Under the pieces are notes generated by a model. The model saw nothing but the letters and a program-made list of their open reading frames with translations. It ran no database searches and was not told where the DNA came from. From the NCBI RefSeq assembly GCF_017948485.1, contig NZ_JAFFSX010000014.1, positions 170,021 through 234,020 on the forward strand: 64,000 bases of DNA, read 5' to 3'. Source of the DNA: Streptomyces sp. GESEQ-35. Its GTDB lineage: Bacteria > Actinomycetota > Actinomycetes > Streptomycetales > Streptomycetaceae. Numbering within the stretch: position 1 is the first letter of the stretch; every line of letters starts with the position of its first letter. Made by a program: the position numbers and the translations under genes. Positions 25,657 through 34,750 of this stretch are shown here, one piece after another.

Positions 25657-26724
25657 ATGTCCTCAAGACATGTCCTCGCCGGCCTGGCCCTGGTGCCGGC
25701 GCTCGCCTTCCCGGCGGCCGCTCACGCGACGACGGCGCACGGCCCAGGGGGGCCTGACCACAGGCCCTCCTTCGACCTCCAGGCCCACCGCGGCGGCATC
25801 GGGATGACGACCGAGGAGTCCCTGGAAGGCTTCGGCAAGGCCCTGCGCCTCGGCGTCTCCACTCTGGAGCTGGACACCCAGATCACCAAGGACGAGAAGG
25901 TCGTCGTCACCCACGACCGCCAGGTCAGCGCCCAGAAGTGCAAGGACACGGCGCCCGTCACGCCGGGCGACCCGATGCATCCGTACGTCGGCAAGTACAT
26001 CAAGGACCTGACGCTGGCCCAGATCAGGACCATGGACTGCGGGTTCCAGCAGCTGCCGGGCTTCCCCGAGCAGGAGCAGATCAAGGGCATGAAGATGGTC
26101 GAGCTCAGGGACGTCCTGAATCTGGTCAAGCGCTACAAGGCCAGGCAGGTCACCCTGAACATCGAGACGAAGGTCGAGGCGGGCGCCCCCGAACAGACCG
26201 CGCCGCGAGAGCTGTTCGTGCGCCGGGTGTACGAGGAGATCCACCGCTCCGGCATCGAGCGCCAGGTCACCATCCAGTCCTTCGACTGGGGCGCGCTCAA
26301 GGCGATGCACGAACTCGCGCCCAGGTGGCCGCTGGTGGCGCTCACCAACTACGACTTCCTCCAGGTCGGACAGGACGGCGCCTCCCCCTGGCTCGGCGGC
26401 ATCGACGCCGACGACTACGACGGTGACTTCGTGAAGGCCGCCGACAGCATCGCCGGCGTCACCACCCTCTCCCCCAACTACGGCTTCCCGCAGAGCGGCA
26501 AGGTCGGCGACCCCGGATTCCGCTTCTACGCCGACCGGGCCATGGTCGACGCGGCGCACGCCCGGGGCCTCAAGGTCGTCCCGTGGACCTGCGACGACCC
26601 GGCGACCGTGGAAGCGCTGATGGACTCCGGGGTCGACGGCATCATCACCAACTACCCGAACAAGGTGAGGGAGATCATGGCCGAGCGCGGTATGCGGCTG
26701 CCGAAGGCGTACGGGCCTCGCTGA
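25657..26724 (+). CDS. Secreted glycerophosphodiester phosphodiesterase
   Basis: 355 residues with a Sec signal peptide (cut near residue 25). It hydrolyses glycerophosphodiesters to glycerol-3-phosphate and an alcohol. GDPD core residues are His44-Arg45 in AHRGG, Glu71 and Asp73 in LELDTQ and His86 in VVTHD, with VVPWTCDD and GVDGIITNYP at the end of the barrel. Secretion suggests phosphate or glycerol scavenging from phospholipid head groups or teichoic acids. It is monocistronic, with a hairpin after its end. Confidence 0.93.
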   Translation: MSSRHVLAGLALVPALAFPAAAHATTAHGPGGPDHRPSFDLQAHRGGIGMTTEESLEGFGKALRLGVSTLELDTQITKDEKVVVTHDRQVSAQKCKDTAPVTPGDPMHPYVGKYIKDLTLAQIRTMDCGFQQLPGFPEQEQIKGMKMVELRDVLNLVKRYKARQVTLNIETKVEAGAPEQTAPRELFVRRVYEEIHRSGIERQVTIQSFDWGALKAMHELAPRWPLVALTNYDFLQVGQDGASPWLGGIDADDYDGDFVKAADSIAGVTTLSPNYGFPQSGKVGDPGFRFYADRAMVDAAHARGLKVVPWTCDDPATVEALMDSGVDGIITNYPNKVREIMAERGMRLPKAYGPR

Positions 26725-26737
26725 TCGTCACGGTGGC

Positions 26738-26764
26738 GGGACCGGGGCGTGCACTCCCGGTCCC
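26738..26764. terminator. Bidirectional terminator hairpin
   Basis: GGGACCGGG (26738-26746) pairs perfectly with CCCGGTCCC (26756-26764) around a 9-base loop. It sits between two convergent genes. Confidence 0.75.
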
Positions 26765-26778
26765 GTCGCCTTAGTGTC

Positions 26779-28005
26779 CTACTGGCCGAGCGGTGTCCGC
26801 GGCTTGAGGTCCGGGACGGGATCAGGAAGTGCGGCCGTCGCCCGTTCCCTGGTGAGCGCCCCGGTGATCCTCCGCGCCAGGAGCGGATCGACCGGGAGCA
26901 CGTGGGAGGCGAACCAGCGGGCGGCCGACGGGTCGGGGGACGGTTCGACGAACTCCGCGCCCGCGTAGTCGTCGAGCGGCGGGTCGTAGACGTAACCGCA
27001 GACCATGCCGTGTCGCACCAGACGCTCCACCAGGGCGTCGCGTTCGTCGACCAGGAACGGAACGCGGAACAGGGGCGGAGGGCCGTCGTGCGCCGCGCTG
27101 TCGCGTACCGCCCGGGAGGCCCAGGCGGTACCCGACAGCAACGAGACACCGACCCTGCGCCGGGTCAGGTCCCCGTCGAGCCGGGCCAGCCGCAGCGTCA
27201 ACTGCCCCCGGACGATGGGCCCGTGGCGTTCCCGGAAGCCGTGCAGGTCGACGCGGACCCATGGCTCGTACGCCGCCAGGCTCGGCGCCTCGCGCGCGCA
27301 GCCGGTCAGCCGCGGCGCATGGAGGGCCATACGGAACGCGTCCCGCTCCAGCAACCCGAGGCGCTGCATCGTCCGCCACACCGGACGCACCAGATGCAGG
27401 GCGCGTACGGAGGAACGCGCGAGCGGCCGCAGTGTCACGGCCAGATCGGCGCGCAGGCGGCCCGGCACCAGGAGATCGTCACGCAGCAGCTCCAACTCCC
27501 GCCGGGTGCGGGCGTCCTCGACGGCGAGGAATCCCCCGGCCATCCCCGCCACATGCTTGGACAGGCTGAACGCGGCCGCGTTCCCGAAGGTCCCGATCCG
27601 CTGCCCGTCCACGTGTGTGCCGATGGCGTGCGCCGCGTCCTCGATCAGCGGGATCCCCAACTCGTCGCAGCGGCGGCGCAGTTCGACGACCCGGTCCGGC
27701 ATGCCGTACAGGTTGGTGGTGAGGACGGCGTCCACGTTGCGCCAGGTCGATTCCGGTACGGCGTCCGGGTCGATGTTTCCGTCCCACACGGAGACGGGGG
27801 CCTGCACCGGGCGCAGCCCGGCCGCAAGGACGACGAAGAGGATCACGTCGTCGTTCACCGGTGACATCAGCACCCGTCCGCCCGGGCGGCACCAACGCCG
27901 CAGTGCGAGATACAGAGCCAGCCGTGCCGAGGGCGTGTAGACGCATTCGCGTCCGAGTCGCCGTGTCATCATCGCGGCGAGCCGCGATCCGTACGGCATC
28001 GTCAC
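26779..28005 (-). CDS. DegT/DnrJ/EryC1/StrS-like PLP protein
   Basis: 408 residues from a GTG at 28005 (ATG at 27999 is an alternative). The fold is that of sugar aminotransferases, with the PLP Lys150 in FSLSKHVAG and the acidic pair IEDAAHA near 122. It makes or modifies amino sugars in characterised relatives, but the C-terminal half is poorly conserved and the substrate is unknown. No sugar nucleotide genes are nearby. Its only companion is the CelD-like acyltransferase upstream on the same strand, about 96 bp away. A surface-glycan role is possible. Confidence 0.8.
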   Translation of the reverse strand: MTMPYGSRLAAMMTRRLGRECVYTPSARLALYLALRRWCRPGGRVLMSPVNDDVILFVVLAAGLRPVQAPVSVWDGNIDPDAVPESTWRNVDAVLTTNLYGMPDRVVELRRRCDELGIPLIEDAAHAIGTHVDGQRIGTFGNAAAFSLSKHVAGMAGGFLAVEDARTRRELELLRDDLLVPGRLRADLAVTLRPLARSSVRALHLVRPVWRTMQRLGLLERDAFRMALHAPRLTGCAREAPSLAAYEPWVRVDLHGFRERHGPIVRGQLTLRLARLDGDLTRRRVGVSLLSGTAWASRAVRDSAAHDGPPPLFRVPFLVDERDALVERLVRHGMVCGYVYDPPLDDYAGAEFVEPSPDPSAARWFASHVLPVDPLLARRITGALTRERATAALPDPVPDLKPRTPLGQ

Positions 28006-28101
28006 CTGCTTCCGTCGAGAGGCCGTCGAACGGCCGTAGAAGGACGTACGAAAGGCTCAGGGCGCGCACGCGAGCGCGTCCGGGAGTTGAGTTGCGTGTG
28101 C

Positions 28102-29238
28102 TCAGCGGGTGCGGGGTGCCGGTCTCTCGAGGCCCGTCCGGCCCGACGTACGGAGCGTGCCGACCGACTTCAGTAACCGGTCGGCCGGCTCCCGCAGTGC
28201 GGGGTGGGCCAGGACCGTGTTCCGCAGACCGCGCACGGGTCTGCGCCACAGCCGGTGTGCCGCCGCCACCGGGTGCGGGCGGGTGGCGAACCCCTCGCCC
28301 ACGCGCAGCTCGCGGGTCTTCAGCCAGTCCTTGTACTCCTTGTCGCCCCGCCCGAAGTCCATGAGCCGCACCCCGTGACCGCCCGCGGCGTGTGCCATGT
28401 GCAGGTGCATCATCAGTCCGGGCGAGTAGTAGCGGAGTTCCGGGTCGTACGTGGTGAACCAAGCCGCGAACACCGTCCGCGATCTCGGCCCGAAGTGCGC
28501 GGCCACCGGGCGGTCGCCGGCGTACAGCACGGACAGCACACCGGTGAAGTGCTCCTCGCGGACCTGGAAGAAGTGGTCCACCAGGTCCACGATCCACGGC
28601 CGGGAGAACCGGTCCATCCGGCCCGTCCTGCGGTACTGGGCGGACTTCCACTCCATCAGCCGGTGCAGCATCCGGGGGTCGCGCTCGTCGAAGACGAAAC
28701 GCACGTCGCCGACATCACGCCCCAGCCGGCGTTCCTTCTTCAGCGTCGTCTTGGCCACCCCGGGGTACGTGGAGCGCAGCCAGTCCGCGTAGGCGCCCGC
28801 GCCGTCCTTCAGGTCGACCACGGGTGAGGCGAACGTCCCGGTGACGAACCGGCCGAACGGCTTCTGCTCGTCGACGAGATGGTCGAACTCCAGGACGGAC
28901 AGCCCGCAGGCCCGCAGCAGTTCCTGCATGTCCCAGACGACCCCGGGGCGGTGCACGAGCGCCTGGCAGTCGGAGAGACCGAGACCGATGGCCCGGCCGA
29001 CGCCGAAGGAGTTGCGCTCGTACGGGAAGAAGCCGACCGGCTCCCTGCCCTCGTACAGGACGGCCACCTGCGCCCCACCGCGGTGCCTGCCGATCCCGGC
29101 CGCGAACTCCGGCGCCAGGAAGGGATTGGCGTAGTCGGGCGACTCGTCCATCGCCTCGTGCCAGGCCCTGCGCAGCGGGACGCTCAGCTCCTCGGGTCTG
29201 TGGATGGTGATGTCCAGCTGCTTCCCCACGGATCGCAC
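28102..29238 (-). CDS. CelD/BcsL-like GNAT acyltransferase
   Basis: 378 residues, cytoplasmic, with the two-lobed GNAT layout of the CelD (cellulose biosynthesis) family. The second lobe contains TLKKERRLGRD, a region with AAHFG and WFTTYDPELRYYSPGLMM, and LMDFGRGDKEYKDWL, all hallmarks of the family. These proteins are thought to acylate extracellular polysaccharide precursors or peptidoglycan-linked sugars. The gene lies upstream of the DegT-like gene and is probably co-transcribed with it. Confidence 0.85.
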   Translation of the reverse strand: MRSVGKQLDITIHRPEELSVPLRRAWHEAMDESPDYANPFLAPEFAAGIGRHRGGAQVAVLYEGREPVGFFPYERNSFGVGRAIGLGLSDCQALVHRPGVVWDMQELLRACGLSVLEFDHLVDEQKPFGRFVTGTFASPVVDLKDGAGAYADWLRSTYPGVAKTTLKKERRLGRDVGDVRFVFDERDPRMLHRLMEWKSAQYRRTGRMDRFSRPWIVDLVDHFFQVREEHFTGVLSVLYAGDRPVAAHFGPRSRTVFAAWFTTYDPELRYYSPGLMMHLHMAHAAGGHGVRLMDFGRGDKEYKDWLKTRELRVGEGFATRPHPVAAAHRLWRRPVRGLRNTVLAHPALREPADRLLKSVGTLRTSGRTGLERPAPRTR

Positions 29239-29450
29239 GGGCGACCCCTCCCCCCGGTTCCCCCCTTGACGCGGTCTCCGCGCCCTGCCTCCTCGAACTG
29301 TTCGGCAGGGATCAAACGTCGCGAAACAGCACGCACACTGTCAAGGGTGCCCACTGCAAAGGAACGGTACGTACCGGATATCCGTCGACCCGACTGCGCT
29401 GATCAAAATGGCGCGCGGTTAGCATCTGAGCGCTACCTAGCTCGGAAGAG

Positions 29451-30905
29451 ATGGATCCTGTGACTGTCAACGAGGACTCGTTCACCAACTGGAAGAACCG
29501 CGAGGAGATCGCGGAGTCGATGATCCCGATCATCGGGAAGCTGCACCGCGAGCGGGACGTGACCGTCCTGCTGCACAGCCGCTCCCTGGTGAACAAGTCG
29601 GTGGTGAGCATCCTCAAGACACACCGCTTCGCCCGGCAGATCGCCGGCGAGGAACTCTCGGTGACGGACACCCTGCCGTTCCTGCATGCCATCACCGCGC
29701 TCGATCTCGGCCCCTCCCAGATCGACCTCGGCATGCTGGCCGAGACATACCGGGCAGACGACCGCGGCCTGCCGGTGGCGGAGTTCACCGCCGAGGCCGT
29801 CGCCGGCGCCACGGGAGCCAACAAGATCGAGCGCCGCGAGCCGCGTGACGTCGTCCTCTACGGCTTCGGCCGCATCGGCCGCCTCGTCGCCCGGCTGCTG
29901 ATCGAGAAGGCCGGTTCCGGCAACGGCCTGCGGCTGCGTGCGGTCGTCGTCCGTCAGGGCGGCGAGCAGGACATCGTCAAGCGCGCCTCGCTGCTGCGCC
30001 GCGACTCCATCCACGGCCAGTTCCAGGGCACGATCACCGTCGACGAGGCGAACAGCACGATCATCGCCAACGGCAACGAGATCAAGGTGATCTACGCGGG
30101 CGACCCGTCCGAGATCGACTACACGGCGTACGGCATCAGAGACGCCATCCTCATCGACAACACCGGCAAGTGGCGCGACCGCGAGGGCCTGTCCCAGCAT
30201 CTGCGCCCCGGTATCGACAAGGTGGTGCTGACCGCGCCGGGCAAGGGCGATGTCCCCAACATCGTGCACGGCGTCAACCACGACACGGTGAAGCCGGACG
30301 AGCAGATCCTGTCCTGCGCGTCCTGCACCACCAACGCGATCGTGCCGCCGCTGAAGGCGATGGACGACGAGTACGGCGTGCTGCGCGGCCATGTGGAGAC
30401 CGTCCACTCGTTCACCAACGACCAGAACCTGCTGGACAATTACCACAAGGCCGACCGCCGTGGCCGCTCCGCGCCGCTCAACATGGTGATCACCGAGACC
30501 GGTGCCGCCTCGGCCGTCGCCAAGGCACTGCCCGACCTCAAGGCGCCGATCACCGGCAGCTCGATCCGCGTCCCGGTCCCGGACGTCTCGATCGCGATCC
30601 TCAGCCTGCGGCTCGGCCGCGAGACCACGCGTGAGGAGGTCCTCGACCACCTTCGGGACGTCTCGCTGACCTCGCCCCTGAGGCGCCAGATCGACTTCAC
30701 CAGCGCCCCCGACGCGGTCTCCAGCGACTTCATCGGCTCGCGTCACGCCTCGATCGTCGACGCCGGCGCGACGAAGGTCGACGGCGACAACGCGATCCTC
30801 TACCTCTGGTACGACAACGAGTTCGGCTACTCCTGCCAGGTCATCCGAGTCGTCCAGCATGTCTCCGGGGTGGAGTACCCGACCTACCCGGCGACGGCGG
30901 TCTGA
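29451..30905 (+). CDS. gap: Glyceraldehyde-3-phosphate dehydrogenase, long N-terminally extended form
   Basis: 484 residues from the ATG at 29451, or 481 from the GTG at 29460; ordinary GAPDH has about 335. The NAD site YGFGRIGR begins near residue 135, so about 130 residues precede the catalytic fold. Cys292 in SCASCTTN and His in VHSFTND form the active site. The extension is mostly helical and polar with no signal peptide. A second, long GAPDH of this kind is known in many streptomycetes next to the short glycolytic enzyme. A gluconeogenic role is often assumed but cannot be shown here. It is monocistronic. Confidence 0.92.
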   Translation: MDPVTVNEDSFTNWKNREEIAESMIPIIGKLHRERDVTVLLHSRSLVNKSVVSILKTHRFARQIAGEELSVTDTLPFLHAITALDLGPSQIDLGMLAETYRADDRGLPVAEFTAEAVAGATGANKIERREPRDVVLYGFGRIGRLVARLLIEKAGSGNGLRLRAVVVRQGGEQDIVKRASLLRRDSIHGQFQGTITVDEANSTIIANGNEIKVIYAGDPSEIDYTAYGIRDAILIDNTGKWRDREGLSQHLRPGIDKVVLTAPGKGDVPNIVHGVNHDTVKPDEQILSCASCTTNAIVPPLKAMDDEYGVLRGHVETVHSFTNDQNLLDNYHKADRRGRSAPLNMVITETGAASAVAKALPDLKAPITGSSIRVPVPDVSIAILSLRLGRETTREEVLDHLRDVSLTSPLRRQIDFTSAPDAVSSDFIGSRHASIVDAGATKVDGDNAILYLWYDNEFGYSCQVIRVVQHVSGVEYPTYPATAV

Positions 30906-30947
30906 TCACGGGGAACTCCGGAAACACTCGTACGCAATGATGATCGC

Positions 30948-31637
30948 GTGAAAGATCAAATAGCCGAGGCGGCCCTGCACCCGGTCCGGACGACCGCCCG
31001 TTGTGCCGTCGCCGCCTTCGTTCTCGTCGGCGCCGCCTGGACGGCCCGAGCCGGCTGGCAGATCCGTCTCGCGGCAGCGGGACAGCCGTCGTCCGGACCA
31101 CCGGACCAGGGCGGCGGCAGGCACCGCCCGCTGACCGCCCTCGAGGACGCCTACCACATCGTCAGTTCCCTGGGAGACGCAGCCACGGTGCTCTGCGCCA
31201 TCGCGTTCCTGATGTGGCTGGGGCGCGTCCGGGACAACGCACGCGCTCTCTCGTCGCAGCAGCCCCGCTACTCCTGGCCCTGGGCCTACCTCGGCTGGAT
31301 CATCCCCATCGCGAACCTGTGGGTCCCCCGCGCCCTGATCGCCGACATTCACCGCATCGGTGCTCCGGAACGGCCACTGCCGCGTGTCGTGAACTGGTGG
31401 TGGGCCCTGTGGCTGGTCGGGATGGTCAGCGGAGTGGGGCTGATGTACGCCGATTCCACGGATGAGGTCATCGCGCGCGCCTACACCGACGTCGGGCCGC
31501 TGCTGGCGGCCGACGCGGCCCTTGTGGGTGCCGCCGTGGCCGGCGCCCTGATGGTCCGTGCCCTCAGCGCGGTCCAGGAGGACCGTATGGAAGAAGTCTC
31601 GCGGCATGGCGCCGCGCCGGGCGGCCAGGCTGCCTGA
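30948..31637 (+). CDS. DUF4328 membrane protein
   Basis: 229 residues from a GTG at 30948. Four hydrophobic segments (about 20-35, 75-93, 110-127, 145-165) and a fifth near 190-205 frame the family motif GWIIPIANLWVPR. No enzymatic residues are known for this family, which is common in Streptomyces. It stands alone after the GAPDH gene and converges on the VOC gene. Confidence 0.82.
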   Translation: MKDQIAEAALHPVRTTARCAVAAFVLVGAAWTARAGWQIRLAAAGQPSSGPPDQGGGRHRPLTALEDAYHIVSSLGDAATVLCAIAFLMWLGRVRDNARALSSQQPRYSWPWAYLGWIIPIANLWVPRALIADIHRIGAPERPLPRVVNWWWALWLVGMVSGVGLMYADSTDEVIARAYTDVGPLLAADAALVGAAVAGALMVRALSAVQEDRMEEVSRHGAAPGGQAA

Positions 31638-31692
31638 CCTGCAACGCACGAGTGAGCGCCGCGGACGTCTCCCCGCATGCGCACCGGTCGGC

Positions 31693-31712
31693 GGTCCCGT
31701 CCGTACGGGACC
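31693..31712. terminator. Bidirectional terminator hairpin
   Basis: GGTCCCGT and ACGGGACC pair perfectly over 8 bp around a 4-base loop. It lies between the convergent DUF4328 and VOC genes. Confidence 0.7.
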
Positions 31713-31730
31713 CCCGGCCGGCGGCTGCGT

Positions 31731-32144
31731 TCAGCTGCTCCGCTGGACGATGTCGACCATCCAGGGAATGCCGAAGCGGTCCGCACACATGCCGAACACG
31801 TCGCCCCACATCTGCTTCTCGAAGGGCACGGACACCGAGCCGCCTTCGGAAAGCTTCTCCCAGTAGCCGCGCAGCTCGGCGTCGTCGTCGCCGCTCAGGC
31901 TCACCGAGAAGTTGGTGCCGGGGGTGACCGGCATCCCGGGCGGGCTGTCGGCGCCCATCAGGGTGAACCCGCTCGGGGTCTCCAGCATGCCGTGCATGAT
32001 CTTGTCGGCGTTCGGCGCGTCCCCCTGGCCGAACTCACCGTAGGTGTTGACAGTCAGTGTGCCGCCGAAAACCTCCTTGTAGAACTCCAACGCCTGCCTG
32101 GCGTCGCCGTCGAAGCTGAGGTACGGGTTGAGGCGCGAGGTCAT
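31731..32144 (-). CDS. VOC superfamily (PhnB/glyoxalase-like) protein
   Basis: 137 residues, one VOC domain with paired beta-alpha-beta-beta-beta units. It has the typical opening NPYLSFDGDARQALEFYKEVFGG and ending FGIPWMVDI of the PhnB-like group. These proteins often bind a metal or bleomycin-like ligands, but the function of this branch is unknown. A gap of 105 bp separates it from the sortase gene upstream, so it may have its own promoter. Confidence 0.88.
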   Translation of the reverse strand: MTSRLNPYLSFDGDARQALEFYKEVFGGTLTVNTYGEFGQGDAPNADKIMHGMLETPSGFTLMGADSPPGMPVTPGTNFSVSLSGDDDAELRGYWEKLSEGGSVSVPFEKQMWGDVFGMCADRFGIPWMVDIVQRSS

Positions 32145-32249
32145 GAATCCTCCTGGAATGTGGCGGGAAAGCCGCTGTCAAGGACGCTAGCGCGCGGCAC
32201 TGACAACGGCCCCTCCCGGAGGACCACACGGAGCAAACACCGGCCGACA

Positions 32250-32921
32250 TCAACGCAGGTGAGCGAAGACCACCAGGTTCTCCGTGTAGTCCTTGGCCTT
32301 GCGGTCGTAGTCCCCGGCGCAGGTGATGAGGCGGACCTGGGCCTGCGGAGTGTCGGCGTACACCCGATGGCTGGGGAAGTCGTCCTTGTGGAAGGTCTCC
32401 ACGCTGTCGACCACGAACGTCGCTCTGCGCCCGTCGGCTCGCTTCACATAGAACCGGTCGCCCTTCTTCAGCTCGCCGAGGTCCGCGAACACGGCCGGAG
32501 ACGTCGCCGTGTCCACGTGCCCGGCGATGATCGACGTGCCCGGCTCGCCCGGGGAGACGCCCTTGGCGTACCAGCCCACGAGATTGACCTCGTCGGCCGG
32601 AGGGGCTTCGAGCTGGCCGGAACGGGCGATGGCGAGCGGGGTGAAGGGCGCGTCGACCGAGATCTTGGGGATGCGCAGCCGGGTCGGTCTGGCCCGCGGC
32701 AGGTGCTTTCCGGCCCGGGGCGTCGTGGACGGGGACGATGTGGCGGCCGGAGCGGCATGGTGCGCGTGCCCGGTGCTGGGCGGCTCGTTCTCACCGCCGA
32801 GCAGGCTCACCGCCACGACGACGAGGGCAACCGCACTCCAGAAGATCGTGGCGGCTCTGCGGGTTCTCTGCCATGAAGGCGCTGGTTCGACATCGGTAGG
32901 GGAAGGAGGGCTGGCTGACAT
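32250..32921 (-). CDS. Class F sortase
   Basis: 223 residues from the ATG at 32921. One N-terminal membrane helix (about 24-42), a Pro/Ser/Thr-rich spacer, then the sortase barrel. The catalytic set is His135 in AGHVDT, Cys201 in LITCAGD and Arg207. Class F sortases of actinobacteria are small transpeptidases, few with known substrates. The next gene upstream codes for a putative cell-wall protein and is a candidate substrate. Confidence 0.9.
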   Translation of the reverse strand: MSASPPSPTDVEPAPSWQRTRRAATIFWSAVALVVVAVSLLGGENEPPSTGHAHHAAPAATSSPSTTPRAGKHLPRARPTRLRIPKISVDAPFTPLAIARSGQLEAPPADEVNLVGWYAKGVSPGEPGTSIIAGHVDTATSPAVFADLGELKKGDRFYVKRADGRRATFVVDSVETFHKDDFPSHRVYADTPQAQVRLITCAGDYDRKAKDYTENLVVFAHLR

Positions 32922-33038
32922 CGGACACCATCTCACTCGGGCACGGCAGCGGACACATCACGCGGGCGGGGCGAGCCGGGCCGCCGCGACGTGAGGGGTA
33001 CGTGCGGCGGCCGCGGCGGTTATGTCGTCGGGCATCGG

Positions 33039-33677
33039 TCAGGCCATGCCTTCGGAGGCCTTCTTCCGCCGCAACGCGTACAGGCCGGTACCGGCCACTG
33101 CCAGCACGGCCAGCCCAGCGGTCGTCACCTCCGGCGAGGCGAGCGCGCCGCCTCCGGTGTGCACACCACCGTGCGGCTTGTCGTGGTCGGACTTCCAGGG
33201 CTCCTCGTGGTGGTCGCCGCGCCCCGAGTCCCGGTCGTGGTCGCCGCCGCCGGAGTCCCGGTCGTGCCCACCGTCGTGCCCACCCTCGTGCTCGCCCTCG
33301 CGACCACCGTCGTGCCCGCCTTGGTGCTCGCCCTCGCGACCACCGTCGTGGTCGCCGCCCCAGGAGTCCTCGCCGTGCTCACCGTCGTGGTCGTCCCGAT
33401 AGGTGTCCGGGTCGTGCTTGGGGTCCTTGGCCTCGGCCCATTCGTCGTTGTTCACCAGGGCCAGCGCTCCGCCACCCGTGTGCATTCCACCGCGGGGCGC
33501 GTCGTGGCTGCTGTCCTTGTCGTGCTTCTTGCCGTAGGAAGAGTCTTCGTCGTGCTCCTTGCTGTGCGAGGAGTCCTCGTGGTCCCACTCACCCGTCGAA
33601 TCGGCGTAGGCGGGTGCGGCGATCGCGAGCGCGGCCGTGGCCGCGGCCGTCGCGACCAGCATGCGTGCTGAGCGCAT
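33039..33677 (-). CDS. Secreted His/Asp/Glu/Gly-rich surface protein with C-terminal anchor
   Basis: 212 residues. Signal peptide (1-25), then a charged, repeat-rich body of HDGG, EGEH and RDSG units including a 12-residue repeat (36-bp period, 33291-33350). A hydrophobic helix and an ALRRKK tail end the protein, as in sortase substrates. No LPxTG or LAxTG is present. Instead HTGGGALA occurs twice, once mid-protein and once just before the helix, where a sorting motif would be. The acidic, His-rich body could bind metals. It is coded 117 bp upstream of a class F sortase in the same direction. Confidence 0.82.
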   Translation of the reverse strand: MRSARMLVATAAATAALAIAAPAYADSTGEWDHEDSSHSKEHDEDSSYGKKHDKDSSHDAPRGGMHTGGGALALVNNDEWAEAKDPKHDPDTYRDDHDGEHGEDSWGGDHDGGREGEHQGGHDGGREGEHEGGHDGGHDRDSGGGDHDRDSGRGDHHEEPWKSDHDKPHGGVHTGGGALASPEVTTAGLAVLAVAGTGLYALRRKKASEGMA

Positions 33678-33752
33678 CTGTGAATCCTTCCGTCACACCC
33701 GGGCAGCTGACGCTTCGCCAGCTGTGTGACCCGGCCTTGACGTGATCCACCG

Positions 33753-34454
33753 TCAGCCGAACCCGACCGTCCCACCATTCGAGGCGATCACACGGGTTAA
33801 GCCCGCACCCCGTACGGCGGCATGCCGCCCGCACCCTTGCCCCGCCCGTCCGGGCCCTACAGCCGGGCTTCGGCCGGGTCCCAGCCCTGGTGAGGCACCG
33901 AGGCGAGGAGGCGTCTGGTGCACCACGGCCAGGTCGTGGCCGACGAAGACAAGGGCGACGCCGGTTTCGTGTCTGATGTCGCCGAGGAGTTGGAGGATCT
34001 GGGCCTGGATCGAAACGTCGAGTGCGGCAACCGCCTCGTCGAGGATCAGGATCTGCGGTTCGACCGCGAGCGCCCGGGCGATGGCGAGGCGCAGGCACGG
34101 GCGGGCTGTCAGCCGCGGGTCGAGTGAGACATAGGGATTCTGGAAGATCATCTGGATCTCGCGGGCCCGGGCCGGCCGGTCACGGCGGGTGCGTCGCCCG
34201 CGGCCGGGCGTGCGGTCCTTTCCGTTCACCGTGATCGTGCCCGAGTCGGGCCGGATCAGACCGACGACCAGCCGCGCGACGGTGCTCTTGCCCGATCCGG
34301 ACTCCCCCACGATGCCGACCGACCCGCCGCGGGGAACGGTGAAGGACACCTGGTCGGCGGCGGTCAGCCGGTCGCCGTCCGGCAGCCGGTAGGTCTTGCG
34401 CACGGCGTCGACGACGAGCAGCGGCGCGGGCAGGGACGTAGGGGTGTCGTTCAC
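33753..34454 (-). pseudogene. Decayed oligopeptide-type ABC transporter ATPase (DppF/OppF-like)
   Basis: The N-terminal half is normal: Walker A GESGSGKST, then the Q-loop MIFQNPYVSLDP. After SLDPRLTA the sequence jumps to RLAIARALA, so 40-50 residues are missing, including the ABC signature LSGGQ. Walker B LILDEAVAALDVS and the switch His in VGHDLAVV are intact. After that the frame is lost: another frame still shows TRRLLASVP, which belongs to the HPYTRALLASVP motif of this family. No permease or binding protein is nearby. At least two deletions make function very unlikely. Confidence 0.85.
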
Positions 34455-34750
34455 CGTGTACTCCGGGTGGCCTGCGCGGCCGGGTCGAGCGGTCGGACGG
34501 TGGAAGAACGTCGAGGCTTCGTCGGGGCCACCGGCTTCGCCCTCGCCGACGCGCTGCTCGCCCTCGGCCAGGGCGATGCCGTCACCGACGAACTCAGTTG
34601 CTCAACCCAGGGGGGCGCACGAGGTGACGGGTTGAGCCCTGTATGCGCCCCGCGAGTGTGGGTACGAATGCGCCATAGAAGTGATCATGTGGCCGAGGTG
34701 TCCTGGCGCCTCACCCACCGCCAACTTTCCGGGAAAGCAGGTCGGTTGCC
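34455..34750. other. Non-coding interval of about 300 bp beside a pseudogene
   Basis: I see no convincing gene. A plus-strand open frame near 34500-34610 encodes GFALADALLALGQGDAVTDE but has no start, ribosome site or family I recognise. It may be debris from the same decay that hit the ABC ATPase. The right end should hold the promoter of the FAD-subunit gene. Confidence 0.5.

Noticed and set aside
33125..33382. CRISPR-like repeats
   Set aside because: The repeats are 36-bp coding units of a Gly/His/Glu-rich protein, without conserved spacers or cas genes.
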